A DNA stretch of 64,000 bases from Verpa conica (GCA_033030425.1 JAUFSD010000017.1:1331001-1395000), one strand, 5' to 3'. Shown: positions 10,769 through 22,302, counted from the first letter of the stretch. Numbers and translations are program-made. The notes: generated from the letters alone by a model not told the origin.

Positions 10769-11644
10769 CTAAGGTCTCTCAGGCCACTCCTCTAGCCATT
10801 CTTCAACATATCCGTCTTCCCCATTGTTAACTAGCGGCCACTTGATAAAAGTAACTACCCCTATTCTCTCATTCCCTTGCATATGTTCTTTTGGGTATAG
10901 CGCTTCCTCCTGTATCGCTTTCTTGACCTTATCCAGCTTTTTCTTCTTCATTCCCACAATGTTGATGCCAATCGATTTAGCTAGGTCCGTGATGTATGTT
11001 CTGTTATTTGTTGTGAATGGCCTGTATCGGTCAAACTCGTCGTCTGATTCCTCTATAGGTGATTGTGGTCTGCAAGGGCTCTCTACCGATTGACGTATTA
11101 CATCCGTGGTAGCTTCTTCTGTGTGTTCTGATATCGGGGATTTAATAATTAGGGAATCGGTGGCTTGTGGCGATATTGGCGGTGGTGAGGCTGAGGGCGC
11201 TGCTACGAATCCCCTATCCCACAGTCTGTTGCTGTACCCCGAAAACGTATACTCTTGCTGGCCCAATGGTGGGTGCGGTATCGGTGTAGGTTGTTTGTGA
11301 GGTATGCTGTAAAATTCATCATCTTTCACTAGGGCTTCTCCGGCGTCTTCGTCTTTATTCTCTTCTACTTCTCCACCGACGGGCTTAGGCCTCGTGTTGT
11401 CTGGTACTGACGGTGGTGGTTGCATCGCTAGCCGTTCAACTAATTCTGTAATCTGCCGCTGTGCATTGTTGTTCCGCTTTGTGAGAATGCTAACCTCCTT
11501 CCTCAGGTGTTCGACTTCACTCAGCAAACTGGCCTTCTCCCGGTACCAATCTGCCATCGCTGTCAGGTACTGGTGCTCAGCAACGACAGTACCCTTTACT
11601 AGCGACCTTTCCGACCCGTAGTATGATGGAACAATATAGCTCAT
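10769..11644 (-). CDS. Coiled-coil protein with C-terminal SAP-like helix-extension-helix
   Basis: Open frame of 291 codons starting at ATG 11644. Residues about 30-75 form a heptad-rich coiled coil (WYREKASLLSEVEHLRKEV...). Residues 76-205 are Pro/Ser/acidic and disordered. Residues about 225-256 fit a SAP-type helix-extension-helix: ITDLAKSIGI, then GMKKKKLDKVKKAIQEEAL. SAP and related HeH modules usually bind DNA or chromatin; here the match is by pattern only. The C-terminal 35 residues are Trp/Glu-rich. No intron needed. Its upstream neighbour, the membrane-anchor ORF at 11759-12025, is only 114 bp away on the same strand, so the two could share a transcript. Confidence 0.78.
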   Translation of the reverse strand: MSYIVPSYYGSERSLVKGTVVAEHQYLTAMADWYREKASLLSEVEHLRKEVSILTKRNNNAQRQITELVERLAMQPPPSVPDNTRPKPVGGEVEENKDEDAGEALVKDDEFYSIPHKQPTPIPHPPLGQQEYTFSGYSNRLWDRGFVAAPSASPPPISPQATDSLIIKSPISEHTEEATTDVIRQSVESPCRPQSPIEESDDEFDRYRPFTTNNRTYITDLAKSIGINIVGMKKKKLDKVKKAIQEEALYPKEHMQGNERIGVVTFIKWPLVNNGEDGYVEEWLEEWPERP

Positions 11645-11758
11645 TTGATGAAGTGTTTATAGCCGTGGAATGTGGAGTTTCGATCGGAAAGAACGTCGAA
11701 GATAGAGAAATACCGTGGCGTTGAGAGAAATCCGTGTCGGCTTCCGATTGGTCTCTTT

Positions 11759-12025
11759 TTACTGCACTAGTATTATCCATTGTACATGGTACTTGTAGCC
11801 GACGGATAGTAAACCAGATAGGACCTCCGGCTCCAAAAATCGAAATTGTGAAATTGAATAGGTTTGCAGAAAGGCATACGGCGAGACGTACCAAGTATTC
11901 CAAGTGTCAACCGGCAGAATAGATACAAACCGTGCAATAAATATAGCAAATATAGAGATCATCCCTATCAAGAGGGCAATGAAACACAAAAGAAAATAAA
12001 TTAAAATCCTCTTTTTTCTATTCAT
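11759..12025 (-). CDS. Candidate 88-aa membrane-anchored ORF
   Basis: ATG at 12025 opens 88 codons. The N-terminus is a classic signal-anchor: MNRKKR followed by about 25 hydrophobic residues, then a polar, aromatic-rich segment. A GTACGT donor-like site occurs about two thirds of the way in, so the ORF could be a first exon. Part of the following sequence must be the leader of the 10769 gene. No family recognised. Confidence 0.4.
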   Translation of the reverse strand: MNRKKRILIYFLLCFIALLIGMISIFAIFIARFVSILPVDTWNTWYVSPYAFLQTYSISQFRFLEPEVLSGLLSVGYKYHVQWIILVQ

Positions 12026-12409
12026 CTTGGTCTGACTTTTTTTATTCTGATTATCCTAGATTTCTACCTCTAAAATATGTACCTTAGATTGGGTGCTCTA
12101 CCCGTATTTTAATAATCGGCAGTGACACTAAACTTACCCAGCTTCAGTTGGGAAGGCTGGAAGGAGTTTATGGTGTTTAGCCCCAAGAAAGCTTCATCAG
12201 GGTTCATTTTATTATAAGTGTATCCTTCAAAACCATGGTTTCTATTCGGTATTTGGCATATTGTGCACTAGTTCTCCAAATACATCACTTCCCCACACCT
12301 TAAGCAGAACATGCTCAGTGCCACTAGTTCATCAATGAATTGGTATGTCAGATAGTCTCAATCCTGACTCAATAGGACACAAGCTTACATGAACATTGTA
12401 GGGTGCGTA
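12026..12409. other. Intergenic stretch before the TIR element
   Basis: AT-rich DNA with no supported gene, ending at the TA dinucleotide flanking the TIR element. Confidence 0.4.
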
Positions 12410-12987
12410 TTGCCGGGTAGCAAAAATACCCGGACATTTGCGTAGCAATACAACCAACCCACTTTACAATATGACAACAACTGATCCAAAACAGCTAAAA
12501 AATGACCAAATGGTATCAGATAAAACTATAGGCCTGAGGTGATGAAATTAAAATATCTAAATCTATTTCTATAAGATAATAATAGAAGAAATGTAGCATG
12601 CTCATGATACCCCCTTAATACCTGCCATATTGAGTATATTTGGTCTCTGAAAAAACCTGTATCATAGGAGTATTATACCAGTCTCTTTAACTATCTCCCA
12701 AAGTTTCAGGGGATATTAGTAGGAATTGGTGGTGGAATCATTCATTCTTGGGAAATGATAAAATCCGGAGTTTTGGGTACTTTAATACAACCTATGATCT
12801 AGAGAGCCTAGATAACTATTAGGACTAGCCTTTTTTAAAACAAGTGTTAATGTATATTCAGTTATTTTTTATTTTTTTACCTGGCATTTATTCCATGCTT
12901 TTGCTGTTAATTTTCGCTTATTTGTGTTGACTGCTTTGCGTTGCCATGCCATTGCGCAAATGTACGGGTATTTTTGCTACCCGACAA
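12410..12987. mobile_element. 578-bp MITE-like element with about 32-bp TIRs and flanking TA
   Basis: The left end (from 12410) reads TTGCCGGGTAGCAAAAATAC and on into CCGGACATTTGCG. The right end (to 12987) is its inverted copy with about two mismatches. TA lies outside both ends (12408-12409 and 12988-12989), as expected for Tc1/mariner-type TA target duplications. Each TIR holds an internal short palindrome, CGGGTA...TACCCG. The interior is AT-rich and encodes nothing, so this is a non-autonomous element. The TIRs also contain CTACCCG, which fits the yeast Reb1 consensus YYACCCG. Confidence 0.8.
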
Positions 12988-13822
12988 TACCATACCATAC
13001 TCTATTTGAGTAGGGATTCCGGCTCCAATTCCTACAACTATCTAGGGGTGAGGAGTGTGACCTACCCCCAGCCCGAGAAAACAAGCATCTTCTACTAATA
13101 TTCAACAGTCTGATTAACGCATTTGTAACGCGTGCCTGCGTGTAAGTATATCGTAGGGCTGATCCTGAGCCGTAGTAGTACCACAAAAGATCATATTCTG
13201 CGACGTGAGATAAAGAGTAGGAATAATCGTCACTGCTGGAAGATTTATGCAAGGCTGAGGAAATATCTGTCATAATATCTGCCAACCTCAAGAAGAACTA
13301 CTGTCTTTTTATGAGCTCCTAGGTGTGATCTAATTCCATTAGCTAGGCCAGAGCATCCGCATGAGAACTCGATCTATGTATAATGTTGGAAGAGTCCTGA
13401 TAGCCATTAGTGTTGGAAAATATTATACGGTAGGGGTGTCATACTATCTTTCTGTAAATACGAAGTCGAACCTGTGGAGAACCCCGTGGGACAGATTAGG
13501 AAAGCCAATGCATGGGTCATCCCGCTTGCAAGCCAATGACCAACAAAATCGGTTTCTTCCGCGCCCTGTGATAATGGCAGGTGCACATACAGAGTGAATC
13601 ATCACTCATGGGTCAAATAAGTACCAGAGCTGTGCCCCTTAGGACACTCGCGCGATATGGAGGTAGGGTTCTGCCCCTCTTAGTCACGTTCACGCTATCA
13701 TGACGGTTTAAGAATACTGAAGACTATCTAAAATTTAGATCTTATCTAAAAAATATTTGTAGCCCATCATCTCAGGTTCGTCATTCAGCGCGCTACACAA
13801 TACAGTTTCCACAGCCCTCACC
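12988..13822. other. Intergenic stretch with a possible coding relic
   Basis: The minus-strand frame at 12977-13291 overlaps the TIR and is rejected. On the plus strand, 13361-13597 and a second frame from about 13579 to 13703 are both protein-like and could be one frameshifted remnant. Nothing is intact. The last 80 bp are AT-rich and lead into the ATG at 13823. Confidence 0.3.
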
Positions 13823-14748
13823 ATGTCGCCCAGTAAATCAACAAAGAAGTCAGATAGACACAGGTCGAGCTCAAAGAAACATCCCCCACGACGTAGTTCT
13901 AGAATAATCTAGGGGAGTCACGGTGGAGTGGGGTCTGTTGCTAATTATGGAGCGGAACCTCGCTCTCCAGAGGTGTGTGCAATAGTGCCCACTTGTCTGA
14001 CAGCTGCTAATCAACCTCATAGGTATCTATCCCGGATATCTTTGTCAAAGACAGGACAGAGGAGCTCGAAGACGTTACCCTCGCTGTGGTAAAAGACAGC
14101 CCAGAAACCATTGGCCATATCTGTAGATGTGCACAATGTAATGCGATCATGACCCCTACGGGAACACAAGCTCAGGATGTAATCGATACAAAGACTAGCA
14201 CTAGTCCAGAGCTGCTCATTATTGACAGCAGCCCAGATCCAAATAGCAAAACTAATAAAAAAATCCACTGTGTACCAAAAACAAAGTAAACAACACAAAG
14301 TCGCCAAAGGAGTCAAAAACAAAAAGAAATGCCAGATATTTCACCTCCGAGATCGCGACCCAAGGCCTATCGTGCCAACCACCGGTCCACCGGGGCACGT
14401 CAATAGTCCTTGATACGGGGTCGAAATTCCCGGTGATGCTCAACTCGAGCAATCTTGGAAATCTAGGGGATACCAGACACCAGAGACGATATCTACAATG
14501 CAAAAGCTGCGGTCCGTTTCCTCCTAATCCATCCGAGATATACATATATTGTGGAGGGCCTTCTGGCTAGGGAATAAAAATACTACGAAGTCTGTTGGTT
14601 GTTTGGACCTCAGTCCCAAGTCCCCCAATGGCCGGATACACTCCCGACGAAGGGAGGTGAATATATGTTTACCATCGGACAAAAGGCGTTGCATCAGCGT
14701 CTGAGCAGGATTAGGGGGACCGGAAGAGAGCCGAGGAGAAGACTGTAA
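13823..14748 (+). pseudogene. Broken paralogue of the SANT-like gene at 16140
   Basis: From about 14400 to 14740 the plus strand encodes, in pieces over different frames, the C-terminal half of the 16140 protein. IPGDAQLEQSWKSRGY aligns with IPGDEELAELYHKDGY. After a frameshift, HPRYTYIVEGL aligns with HPKYSYMTKAL; then, past a TAA, EVCWLFGPQ with EIFWLFGKQ, PQWPDTLP with PYWPERFP and MFTIGQKAL with MLTIGSRSL. At least one frameshift and two or more stops separate these blocks. The 5' part (ATG 13823, Lys/Ser/Arg-rich, TAG at 13910) and the frame from 14023, just after a branch-point/acceptor pair, are probably its first exons, but they do not align clearly. This copy lies about 1.4 kb upstream of the intact gene, as expected for a decayed tandem duplicate. 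Confidence 0.75.
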
Positions 14749-16139
14749 ATGGGCCTGCAACCTAAGGAGGCCGATAGTCACGGTCAAAGAGGTGGGGGAA
14801 ATAAGAGGAGAAACGGATGAGATTGGGGAGGTTGTGGGGGGTTGTAGGGTCTGTGATTGGGTGAGGGGAAAGCAGTGGGATTTTTCTGGTCTGTTGTGTT
14901 GAAGATTTCAGCTATTAATACTCTGTGCCTTGTGCGGATCTTGGTTTTCTGTAAAAATAGCAGATCCTAAAACAGGCCCTAAGTACGAGAAAACTCTGTC
15001 GTTACGCCCTCGCTTTGCAACGGTAGTTTATAATTATAAGAATATGACAGGTAGAACAAGCTAGTCTGAGTAAGCTGTGGTCTTCCTGGCGTTATGTTCC
15101 ATTATTCTATTGTTGGGGCTTCCTCAAGTTCACACACCTATCCTACTCGGTATAATATTTGATGTATTATACCTTAGCGGGTTAGCCAAAACGTAGCACG
15201 GAAGTATTGTCTGATGATTATAGTCGCTTCTGAATAATATAACCTTACCCGGTACCAGTTCATGCTGGATAATACGCATAGTCGGTGGATGAGTACTGAG
15301 AGCCATCACTGTAGGTGAAATTAAGACGTAGAGTTTCATATTATAATAAGCGTAGAAGAGGGCTAAAGAAGTACCAGGGGCTATCGTTCGTCTATAAACA
15401 AAATGGGGGCTAAATCCGGATATGTAGATTTATGTAGTAGCTACATATATCATTAATATGACATATTCTTTACGCTATCGGTTATGGAGAGTTTGACGAG
15501 ACTCGTGACTTTACCTGAAGTTGTGAATTATTATGGCCCTCAAAATCTGGTAGCGTTTAAAAGTAGAGAACCTTTTTCTGTTGCTTATCCGATTCAGAGA
15601 GCTCTACTCTTGATGAAAGTAGTAGCTTGTGGTTATTACATGTAAGGTAGACATGACTTGCTTTGGAGGGTGATTCTCATCTAATAGTCGAGCACCAATA
15701 CCCATAATCAAATACATGATGGAGTTTCGCTAAATGCTCTCATCCTAAATTTATTTTAGGCTGTCTAGAAAAGAGTTCATACTATTAGCGAAGTACGGCA
15801 CTTCATGATATTGCTACGTGTGGGGGGAACGAGATTGCATATTCTTGGTTGTGGACCCCCCACCAGCCAATGGTGGACGATGCCCTGCAACATACCTCCT
15901 CGCAACCACACCTCCAAGTTCACGACAGTCACACTCCATACATTCCATCAACATCCTTCTTCCCACAACCCCGCAAATAGCTTCTATACGAATACCCAGC
16001 GGTGAGAGCGTCGGAGGTATGTATAACTGCTGGGACATGGTTCTCCGAGGGTGTAAAATATGTTCACACCTGTTGTGATACAGGTGGAATATCGTTAGGG
16101 CTTCCGTTCTCTGCTAACTAAATCTTAGATACCCAAGAA
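14749..16139. other. Intergenic region and leader of the 16140 gene
   Basis: No independent gene is supported. At 16017 a perfect GTATGT donor, and at 16128 an acceptor preceded by GCTAAC, define a 112-nt intron in the leader. An upstream frame from 15818 (65 codons) would join in frame with the ATG at 16140, so the protein might start earlier. The exon's composition is poor, so a 5'-UTR intron is preferred. Confidence 0.45.
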
Positions 16140-16991
16140 ATGGCCGATCCAAGCGGTACCGCTACCCATAACAGCATTTTTGGGTATTCCATCTCGCAGC
16201 AGAATGTGCCTGACGTTGACCATGGTACCATCCACCATGTCCACATAGAGGACCCCGATGCCATCCATCATATGATGGACTGGACAACGGAGCAACACTC
16301 CTGGATAGAGAGCCATCTGGATATCTATAAATCACCACCGGAGAACGATTTACAAAGTCTCGCCAATAAATTCCAGGGTCAATTCGGTAGAAGCCTCAAT
16401 GTAGAAGACCTCTGGAAGAAGTGGTTTAGTCATATCCTCGTATTCACTGCTATCGGTGAGACGGTCACCAGATCTCGCGGTAATCTTACACATCTGGATA
16501 CAAGCAAGAAAAGAACTTCACCTAGATTACAGGAGAAGGGCAAGGGTAAAACTATTCTGAACAAAATCAACCCTCCAAAATTAGTCAAGGGCAGAGGAAG
16601 CAAGAACCCCAAGGTCTCCAAGGTCTCCAAGGGAAAGAAGCAGCAATCCAAAGTCGCCAATCCGGTGGGTACCGCCCACGGTAACTGGACAGATCTGATT
16701 ATCCCCGGTGATGAGGAACTTGCCGAATTATATCATAAGGACGGGTATCCACCCCCGGGGGATCCGATATATAAAACGGAGCCAGTGAAGCGGTTGCATC
16801 CTTTGCATCCCAAGTATTCATATATGACAAAAGCCCTGAGAGATGGGGGCTACCATTGGAAAGAGATTTTTTGGTTGTTCGGGAAGCAGGAGAAAATTCC
16901 TTATTGGCCAGAGAGGTTTCCAAATATGGTGGGGAAGCAAATGCTGACAATTGGATCAAGGTCATTGGGAATGCGGTGGAAGAGAGTTTAG
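16140..16991 (+). CDS. Two-module SANT/Myb-like protein
   Basis: Open frame of 283 codons. Residues about 46-101 form a first SANT-like module: DWTTEQHSWIESHLDIY, then LANKFQGQFGRSL and VEDLWKKWF. Residues 110-175 are a Lys/Arg/Ser-rich basic linker with repeated KVSK words. Residues about 181-283 form the second region: NWTDLIIPGDEEL, HPKYSYMTKALRDGGYHW, EIFWLFGKQ and a Trp-Lys-Arg end. The frame ends right after the module, as in the 1381 protein. A broken copy of the second half sits upstream at 13823-14748, so at least two related genes once lay here. A 112-nt intron just upstream is probable in the leader. Function inferred only as nuclear/DNA-associated. Confidence 0.8.
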   Translation: MADPSGTATHNSIFGYSISQQNVPDVDHGTIHHVHIEDPDAIHHMMDWTTEQHSWIESHLDIYKSPPENDLQSLANKFQGQFGRSLNVEDLWKKWFSHILVFTAIGETVTRSRGNLTHLDTSKKRTSPRLQEKGKGKTILNKINPPKLVKGRGSKNPKVSKVSKGKKQQSKVANPVGTAHGNWTDLIIPGDEELAELYHKDGYPPPGDPIYKTEPVKRLHPLHPKYSYMTKALRDGGYHWKEIFWLFGKQEKIPYWPERFPNMVGKQMLTIGSRSLGMRWKRV

Positions 16992-19900
16992 GATATATCA
17001 TATTGATATGATGGTGTTAGTTTTTAGAGTATGTTACAGGGGGGAGGTATATTTCGGTCTGGCCTATGTTTTCTTTCCTGGGTGCATGGTGCTTGGGTAT
17101 ATCATAAGACGGGCGATTATTGTATTGTTTTTCACATAATTTAGTATTGTTCGTCTGTCCTTTCATATGTTATTAAAGAAGCGGTATCATTGGAAAAAAA
17201 AGATACATATCCTGATATGTTGTGAGACAATCCGGTGGTGACGAAAGCCTAGGTATACTCATGAATCGCTCCTAAAGTTCAAAGTTCTATCACATTATAT
17301 CACCATTAGCCCTTTCCGGTCTTTTTCAGGCCTGAATTTAGTTGATACATATCCTAAATTAAACACTCTAACCATCACTATATACTGTTGGCCTAGTGTA
17401 CGTTTTACCCCTCCATTCCCCCACCGGCCCACTAGGTACAATCCCGCACTGCCAACACATTCTAAGCGGGATTTTCATGTATACAATTATTATCTCTAAT
17501 ACCAGTCCATATACTACAGATGAAAATCATAATCTCTGTTAGTCATTTAAGAGATTGACATCTAACCGAACACCTCTGTATTGGCTCAATAAGTAGCGCA
17601 TCCTTTTCCGGCATCAGCCTGGATATCTGTTCCCGAGAACTCTGGAATAACGTGTATAGACCGAAGCCCCAAATCTCCTAAAACGATCTAAAATTGTTTT
17701 GAAGCCCAAAGATATAGTTCTGACTAATTAATTTTTACCCCCTCGGAGAAACCCTCGGCGCTAATATAGCTAGTTCCCAATAGCGCCCATAGTCCCGCTT
17801 ACAAATACCCACCCTAGCCTATCACGTAGCCGCAGCCCAACGGTAAAAGTTACTCGGAGCCCCTTTTTCACCGTGTTTATGTTAAGCAGGATACATAGTT
17901 ACTCTCTACACAAGCCATCTACACTATTATCGCATCTAGGCATGAGAAACATCGTTCCCGTCCATTCTTCTCGCCAGAAGCTTACTTTCCTGATTCATTG
18001 AAGGGGGGTCTATCAACACGACACATAGCTCGTGAGCAGTTGAGGTGCGACTATAAATTCGTCAAAAGTTTATATATATCCTTTTGACCGATAAAACGTG
18101 CCTTAAAGAGGATCTTTCGAAAAGCAGCAAACCTGACGAGGAGCGATAGTAGATCCAAGGCGCCTTCCGACGACCCAGTTATAGGCGCTAAAAACACGCA
18201 TGCTGCCGACTTGTTTTGTTAGGAATACCATAAGGATTCACAAATTCTAAGAAACTTCTTAGCTCGGTGCTATACCACGCACGAGGTTAGGGTCTGGAGG
18301 CCCGGATTCTGACGACCCTAATTATCCGATGAGATTAAGGGCTGCTGTTAGATGGTATCGACGAGAGAAACGACAAAAATTATTATCAACCCTCCCGTTT
18401 ATATACATCTCACTTGGTTGCTACTGCACCAATACTTGAGTGGCTTTATTACTTCTCGAATATTCAAAACAAAAAGAAGACCTATAGTTTAAACCCTTGT
18501 AGGGTTCATTCTACTCTATGTTTTCTGAGAGCCTAGTCTGTGGCAGCCCAGAACCTCATAGGGTAGTTATACCAGTACTAAAAGATGTTTTAGTTATAAC
18601 CACAGTACCAAATACAGCACCAATATTCAGTTCTAAAATCCCATCAACTAAGTGCTATTAGTAACCAGAGAGAGAAGAATCGGTCATCGGAATCTTAATT
18701 ATGTCTTCAATCTATATTAAAATCGCAGTAATTATACATAATATACAGTACTATGGAGACACTGTTACAAAATGGGCTAGGGCTGCATATATCTATAGAT
18801 AGCTGGAGGAGCAGTACTAGTCTAATCAACAACCATCATCTGTTATACGCTGACAGTCACTCTGGGAACATCGATAGCCACGGTACGAAAAGGTTGTGTG
18901 TTTTTGTCTAGTACTGATATGGTATTCTGGGGAATTATGGGTTAGGTCGGCTGTGCTATGGACTCTTTGGTTAGCCCGGTAGCACTACCAGCTTAAATCC
19001 ATATTCCCCGGTAATGCGGTATTGAAAACACCCTCTTTATCTCGCTAGTGTCAACCGCTACATACGCTGGGAGCTGCCACATGCCTGAGAGTACCAATAT
19101 TAGGTGTTTGAGCAAGGTTACAACACTAGCATTCGGTTTATCTTACTGTTGGCGTTAATCCATACCAGGAGCAGAATATCTAGGCCTTAATACTGCTTTA
19201 GGTTGCTATTTTCCCGGCAGCCGGAAAAATTGGGACGAAGCACTACGATAGGAGGGGGTCCTGCCTTAAGATGATACTTATTTGAGAATTATAACTGTCA
19301 AGGAAAACAGTATAATCTGGATATCAAAAACACTTGCGGAACTACTAGAAGTTTATAAACTTCCTCCTTGCGATAGGCAACAAGGGACTGGCAGCGTATT
19401 TGTCTCCCACAAGGATCCATTACCGATGAACTAAACCTTAGGCAGTACTCTATGCGGGAAGAGTAAGCGCCACTCTCTGGCCTTTATGGGCGGGGCCTAA
19501 GGAAATCACCTAATATTCTACTATTGAATCACCGACACTCAATTTGGATGAAGACGGAGAGCTCTTCGGTGTTATTTGTATTTCGAACCAGTCACTTATT
19601 GGACTGCGAGAGTTAGACGTTCATCAATATACAAGAGTGATGCAAGAACCACAGTACCACACCGAGAGTAATTTTAGAACGACAGAAATAACTCTAGAAG
19701 TTTGGGCACTTCTTAGGCCCCGACATTCTGGATCCCCGTAATTTCTCTATGGTTCATAAGTGTGAACATCGCTATATATACATATACAACATTATTCTAA
19801 GATATTAAGGCACGCCACACGCGCATAGCGTCTTATCAATAAAGCTCGAAATGAAAGTATTGTTTACTCACACCAACACGTGGAAAGGATTAGCCGAAAC

Positions 19901-21278
19901 GTATTCATAGTTCTATACTAGCCGGTTTTGAACTTCCCCGCTAGTCCACTTGATATCGCATTAGCTAGCGACGTGTTAGATGGATTGCGGGGCATTATTT
20001 TAATGGTCAAAGAGCATTCAGATTTAACCACCCGTGTCCTTCAGGCGTAAATATGTGTCATAATGTAAGAAATATTGTGTAGCGACAAATATAGCGTGTG
20101 AAAAAACGTTTAAAGGCTAAGCGATACCTGTGTAGTGGGGCAACAAGATTAGTACTGTATTTAAGTGGGAGGGACGTCATGTACGCCTAGAGTGCACATG
20201 AAATATCTCTCTAGCGTACTTTACATATAGTAATCGGCTATCTAACTAATAAAAAATTTGAAGTCACTTGTAGTTTCTCCGTTTTTACTACGAACAAGTA
20301 GTACTAATGACATAAAATACTATCCCTTGGGCCGTCAATGGTCAACGGTCCAGAGCGGGACCAGTCTTTGCTACAACCCCTGATTTTCTAGCCTCTACCC
20401 AACCACTAGCTATAACCCATTGAATTTATAATAATCATGGTTTAGCGAATGTAGTATAAATATTCTAAAATAATTCCTGTAATATCTAGAGGTGCTGTGG
20501 TTGGGGTATATCATCAAAGACCGGTCCCGTATAGTTGCGTCTGACGATTTAAGGGACAGTAAAACCACTCTATCAGGATACCACCAGGGCGAGAAATCAG
20601 GAATTATATAGAAGGAGTGGTGTAACCTAATCAGGAATACCCAAGGCAGGGACACTACCAAATATTACCTAGTGAAGCGCTTTGTAGGGATTTCTACTAA
20701 CGATATCCTGATAAATAGATCCTTATATGGTGATCACGCTGGACTTAAATACTAGCGAGAATTCCTTTAGCTGCCTCCAAACTCTCTACACTCTAATTGA
20801 CCTATGAAAAAGTTACACTCCCCTATTAAACGGGGAAATCGGCAGTGTTGAGTGACGCATGTTGAGTGTCAACTCGAGTAGATTTCCATATCTTTCCAAG
20901 CTAAGTGTAAGTACCAAATTTTAGCCTCCTTACACCAACATTATAACCTCACTAAACCCAGAACTAGAATCTCCTTTCACTCACAAGCATCTTTACGGCC
21001 AAAACTTACTTATTTGGTACCTATAAATTTACCTTAGGCAGTTAACTTTTCAATATTAACCACATTCTTCTAATCCTTGGATACTTTTTGTTATATTTTA
21101 GCTCATTTCGTAGGTAAGATCAAACCCTTTACACATCTTATACACCACCCAATACCCCCCATAAATACCTCTATCATAGAGTATCACTGAGTATGTAAAA
21201 CTGGGAAACCTAACGTATAGCTCTCACCTACCATTTGTCAGCCTTATTGCATCCGTTGCATAACCCTTAAATACCGCC
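16992..21278. other. 4.3-kb gene-poor AT-rich region
   Basis: No intact gene is supported. One frame at 19544-19741 (65 codons, TTG start; open from about 19514) has protein-like composition (DEDGELFGVICISNQSLIGL) and may be an exon or relic. A 19-codon ORF at about 17942 is too short to judge. No TIR element or long tandem repeat was noticed. The last 250 bp are A/C-rich and carry the leader of the 21279 gene. Confidence 0.4.
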
Positions 21279-22302
21279 ATGCACCCCACAGACCAATATC
21301 CCTATTCTCTCCTTTCGCCCGGCGCAAGACGCCTGACACCTCTAGATGTCAGGCACATAAACATTGTGCCCCGTATCCGGCAACCAGTGGTGAGGTGGCA
21401 CTATACACAACCTCCAGTAAAGCCCTCCGGGGGTAATTTATTACAATACGCTTCACATATAGGCACTCCTTCCCCGCAAGGTCCCAGTGAACAGGACCAC
21501 AACCGGTTAACCACTTCCAGAAAACGAGCTCCTAATGAAAACCTTGACGAAAATGTCAGTAAGCGGGCACGCAGAAGTCTCGGTCAGGAATCCATAAACT
21601 TCTCTTCCCTTTTGCCGTCCAGGATGGCTAGTTTTGAAAATACCGATAGTGATGACACTAAATCTACATCTACCGAAACAGAAACGGTTTTCTCTGGATC
21701 GTTCGTTTCCGAAACCCAACGACAGCCACCTGTTTCTACAGAGCCAGATTTGTCACCTGCAAACCATGCCGGAGGCGCGAGGGTCTCGAGTAGCGTCCTA
21801 AAGTCTGGTAATTATACTTGGTTCGGCACGGACGATGGAGGGTTAACCACGAGTCGTGATTCCTCCCCGCTTGGCGGAAGCAACCGGTGGTAAATCCCAA
21901 GATCTCTCCTGTCTATTTTCAATTACTAACATTATCGATTAAAGTGTCAAAGAAGGTACTCGCATTAGTGGTGTAAACAGCGCCTGGGTCTCTGTAGAGT
22001 TTCGGTGGTTCGTTTCTGGGTGGCTTCATGGTAGTGTTGGCAGCCGACTTGTCGACCCGATCCAAGAGCTACTCCAGCTTGTTAACCACGTCTTTAAGGC
22101 CGAGATCTCTTTGCCCGAGCTTCAAGCCCAGTTATATAAAATGGAAACGGAAGATATCAATCCCAAAGACCACTTTGAATGGCTTGCAACTCCGGGCTGG
22201 CTAAGGGATCCGGGTCAAAGGATAAATAAGTGGCTCAGAAATCTAGATACTCCCCCGGTTCAACCTGAGGGTAGTACTTTATACCTACCACGAGAAGGTT
22301 GA
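21279..22302 (+). CDS. Two-exon protein of unknown function (exons 21279-21889 and 21945-22302)
   Basis: Exon 1 alone would end at 21893, but GTAAAT at 21890, branch point ACTAAC near 21925 and acceptor at 21944 give a 55-nt intron that keeps frame. The product is 322 aa. Residues 1-200 are basic, Ser/Pro-rich and disordered with a KRARR nuclear-localisation-like patch near residues 91-95. The second exon looks folded: FRWFVSGWLHG, then ELLQLVNHVF, then DHFEWLATPGWLRDPGQRI and a closing Trp-Leu helix. This exon has no ATG start, so single-exon ORF finding truncates it. The Leu/Val-Asn-His pattern faintly recalls the end of the left-edge gene. No named domain recognised. Confidence 0.78.

Noticed and set aside
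12977..13291. 104-codon minus-strand ORF
   Set aside because: Overlaps the right TIR of the MITE-like element and has no coding character.
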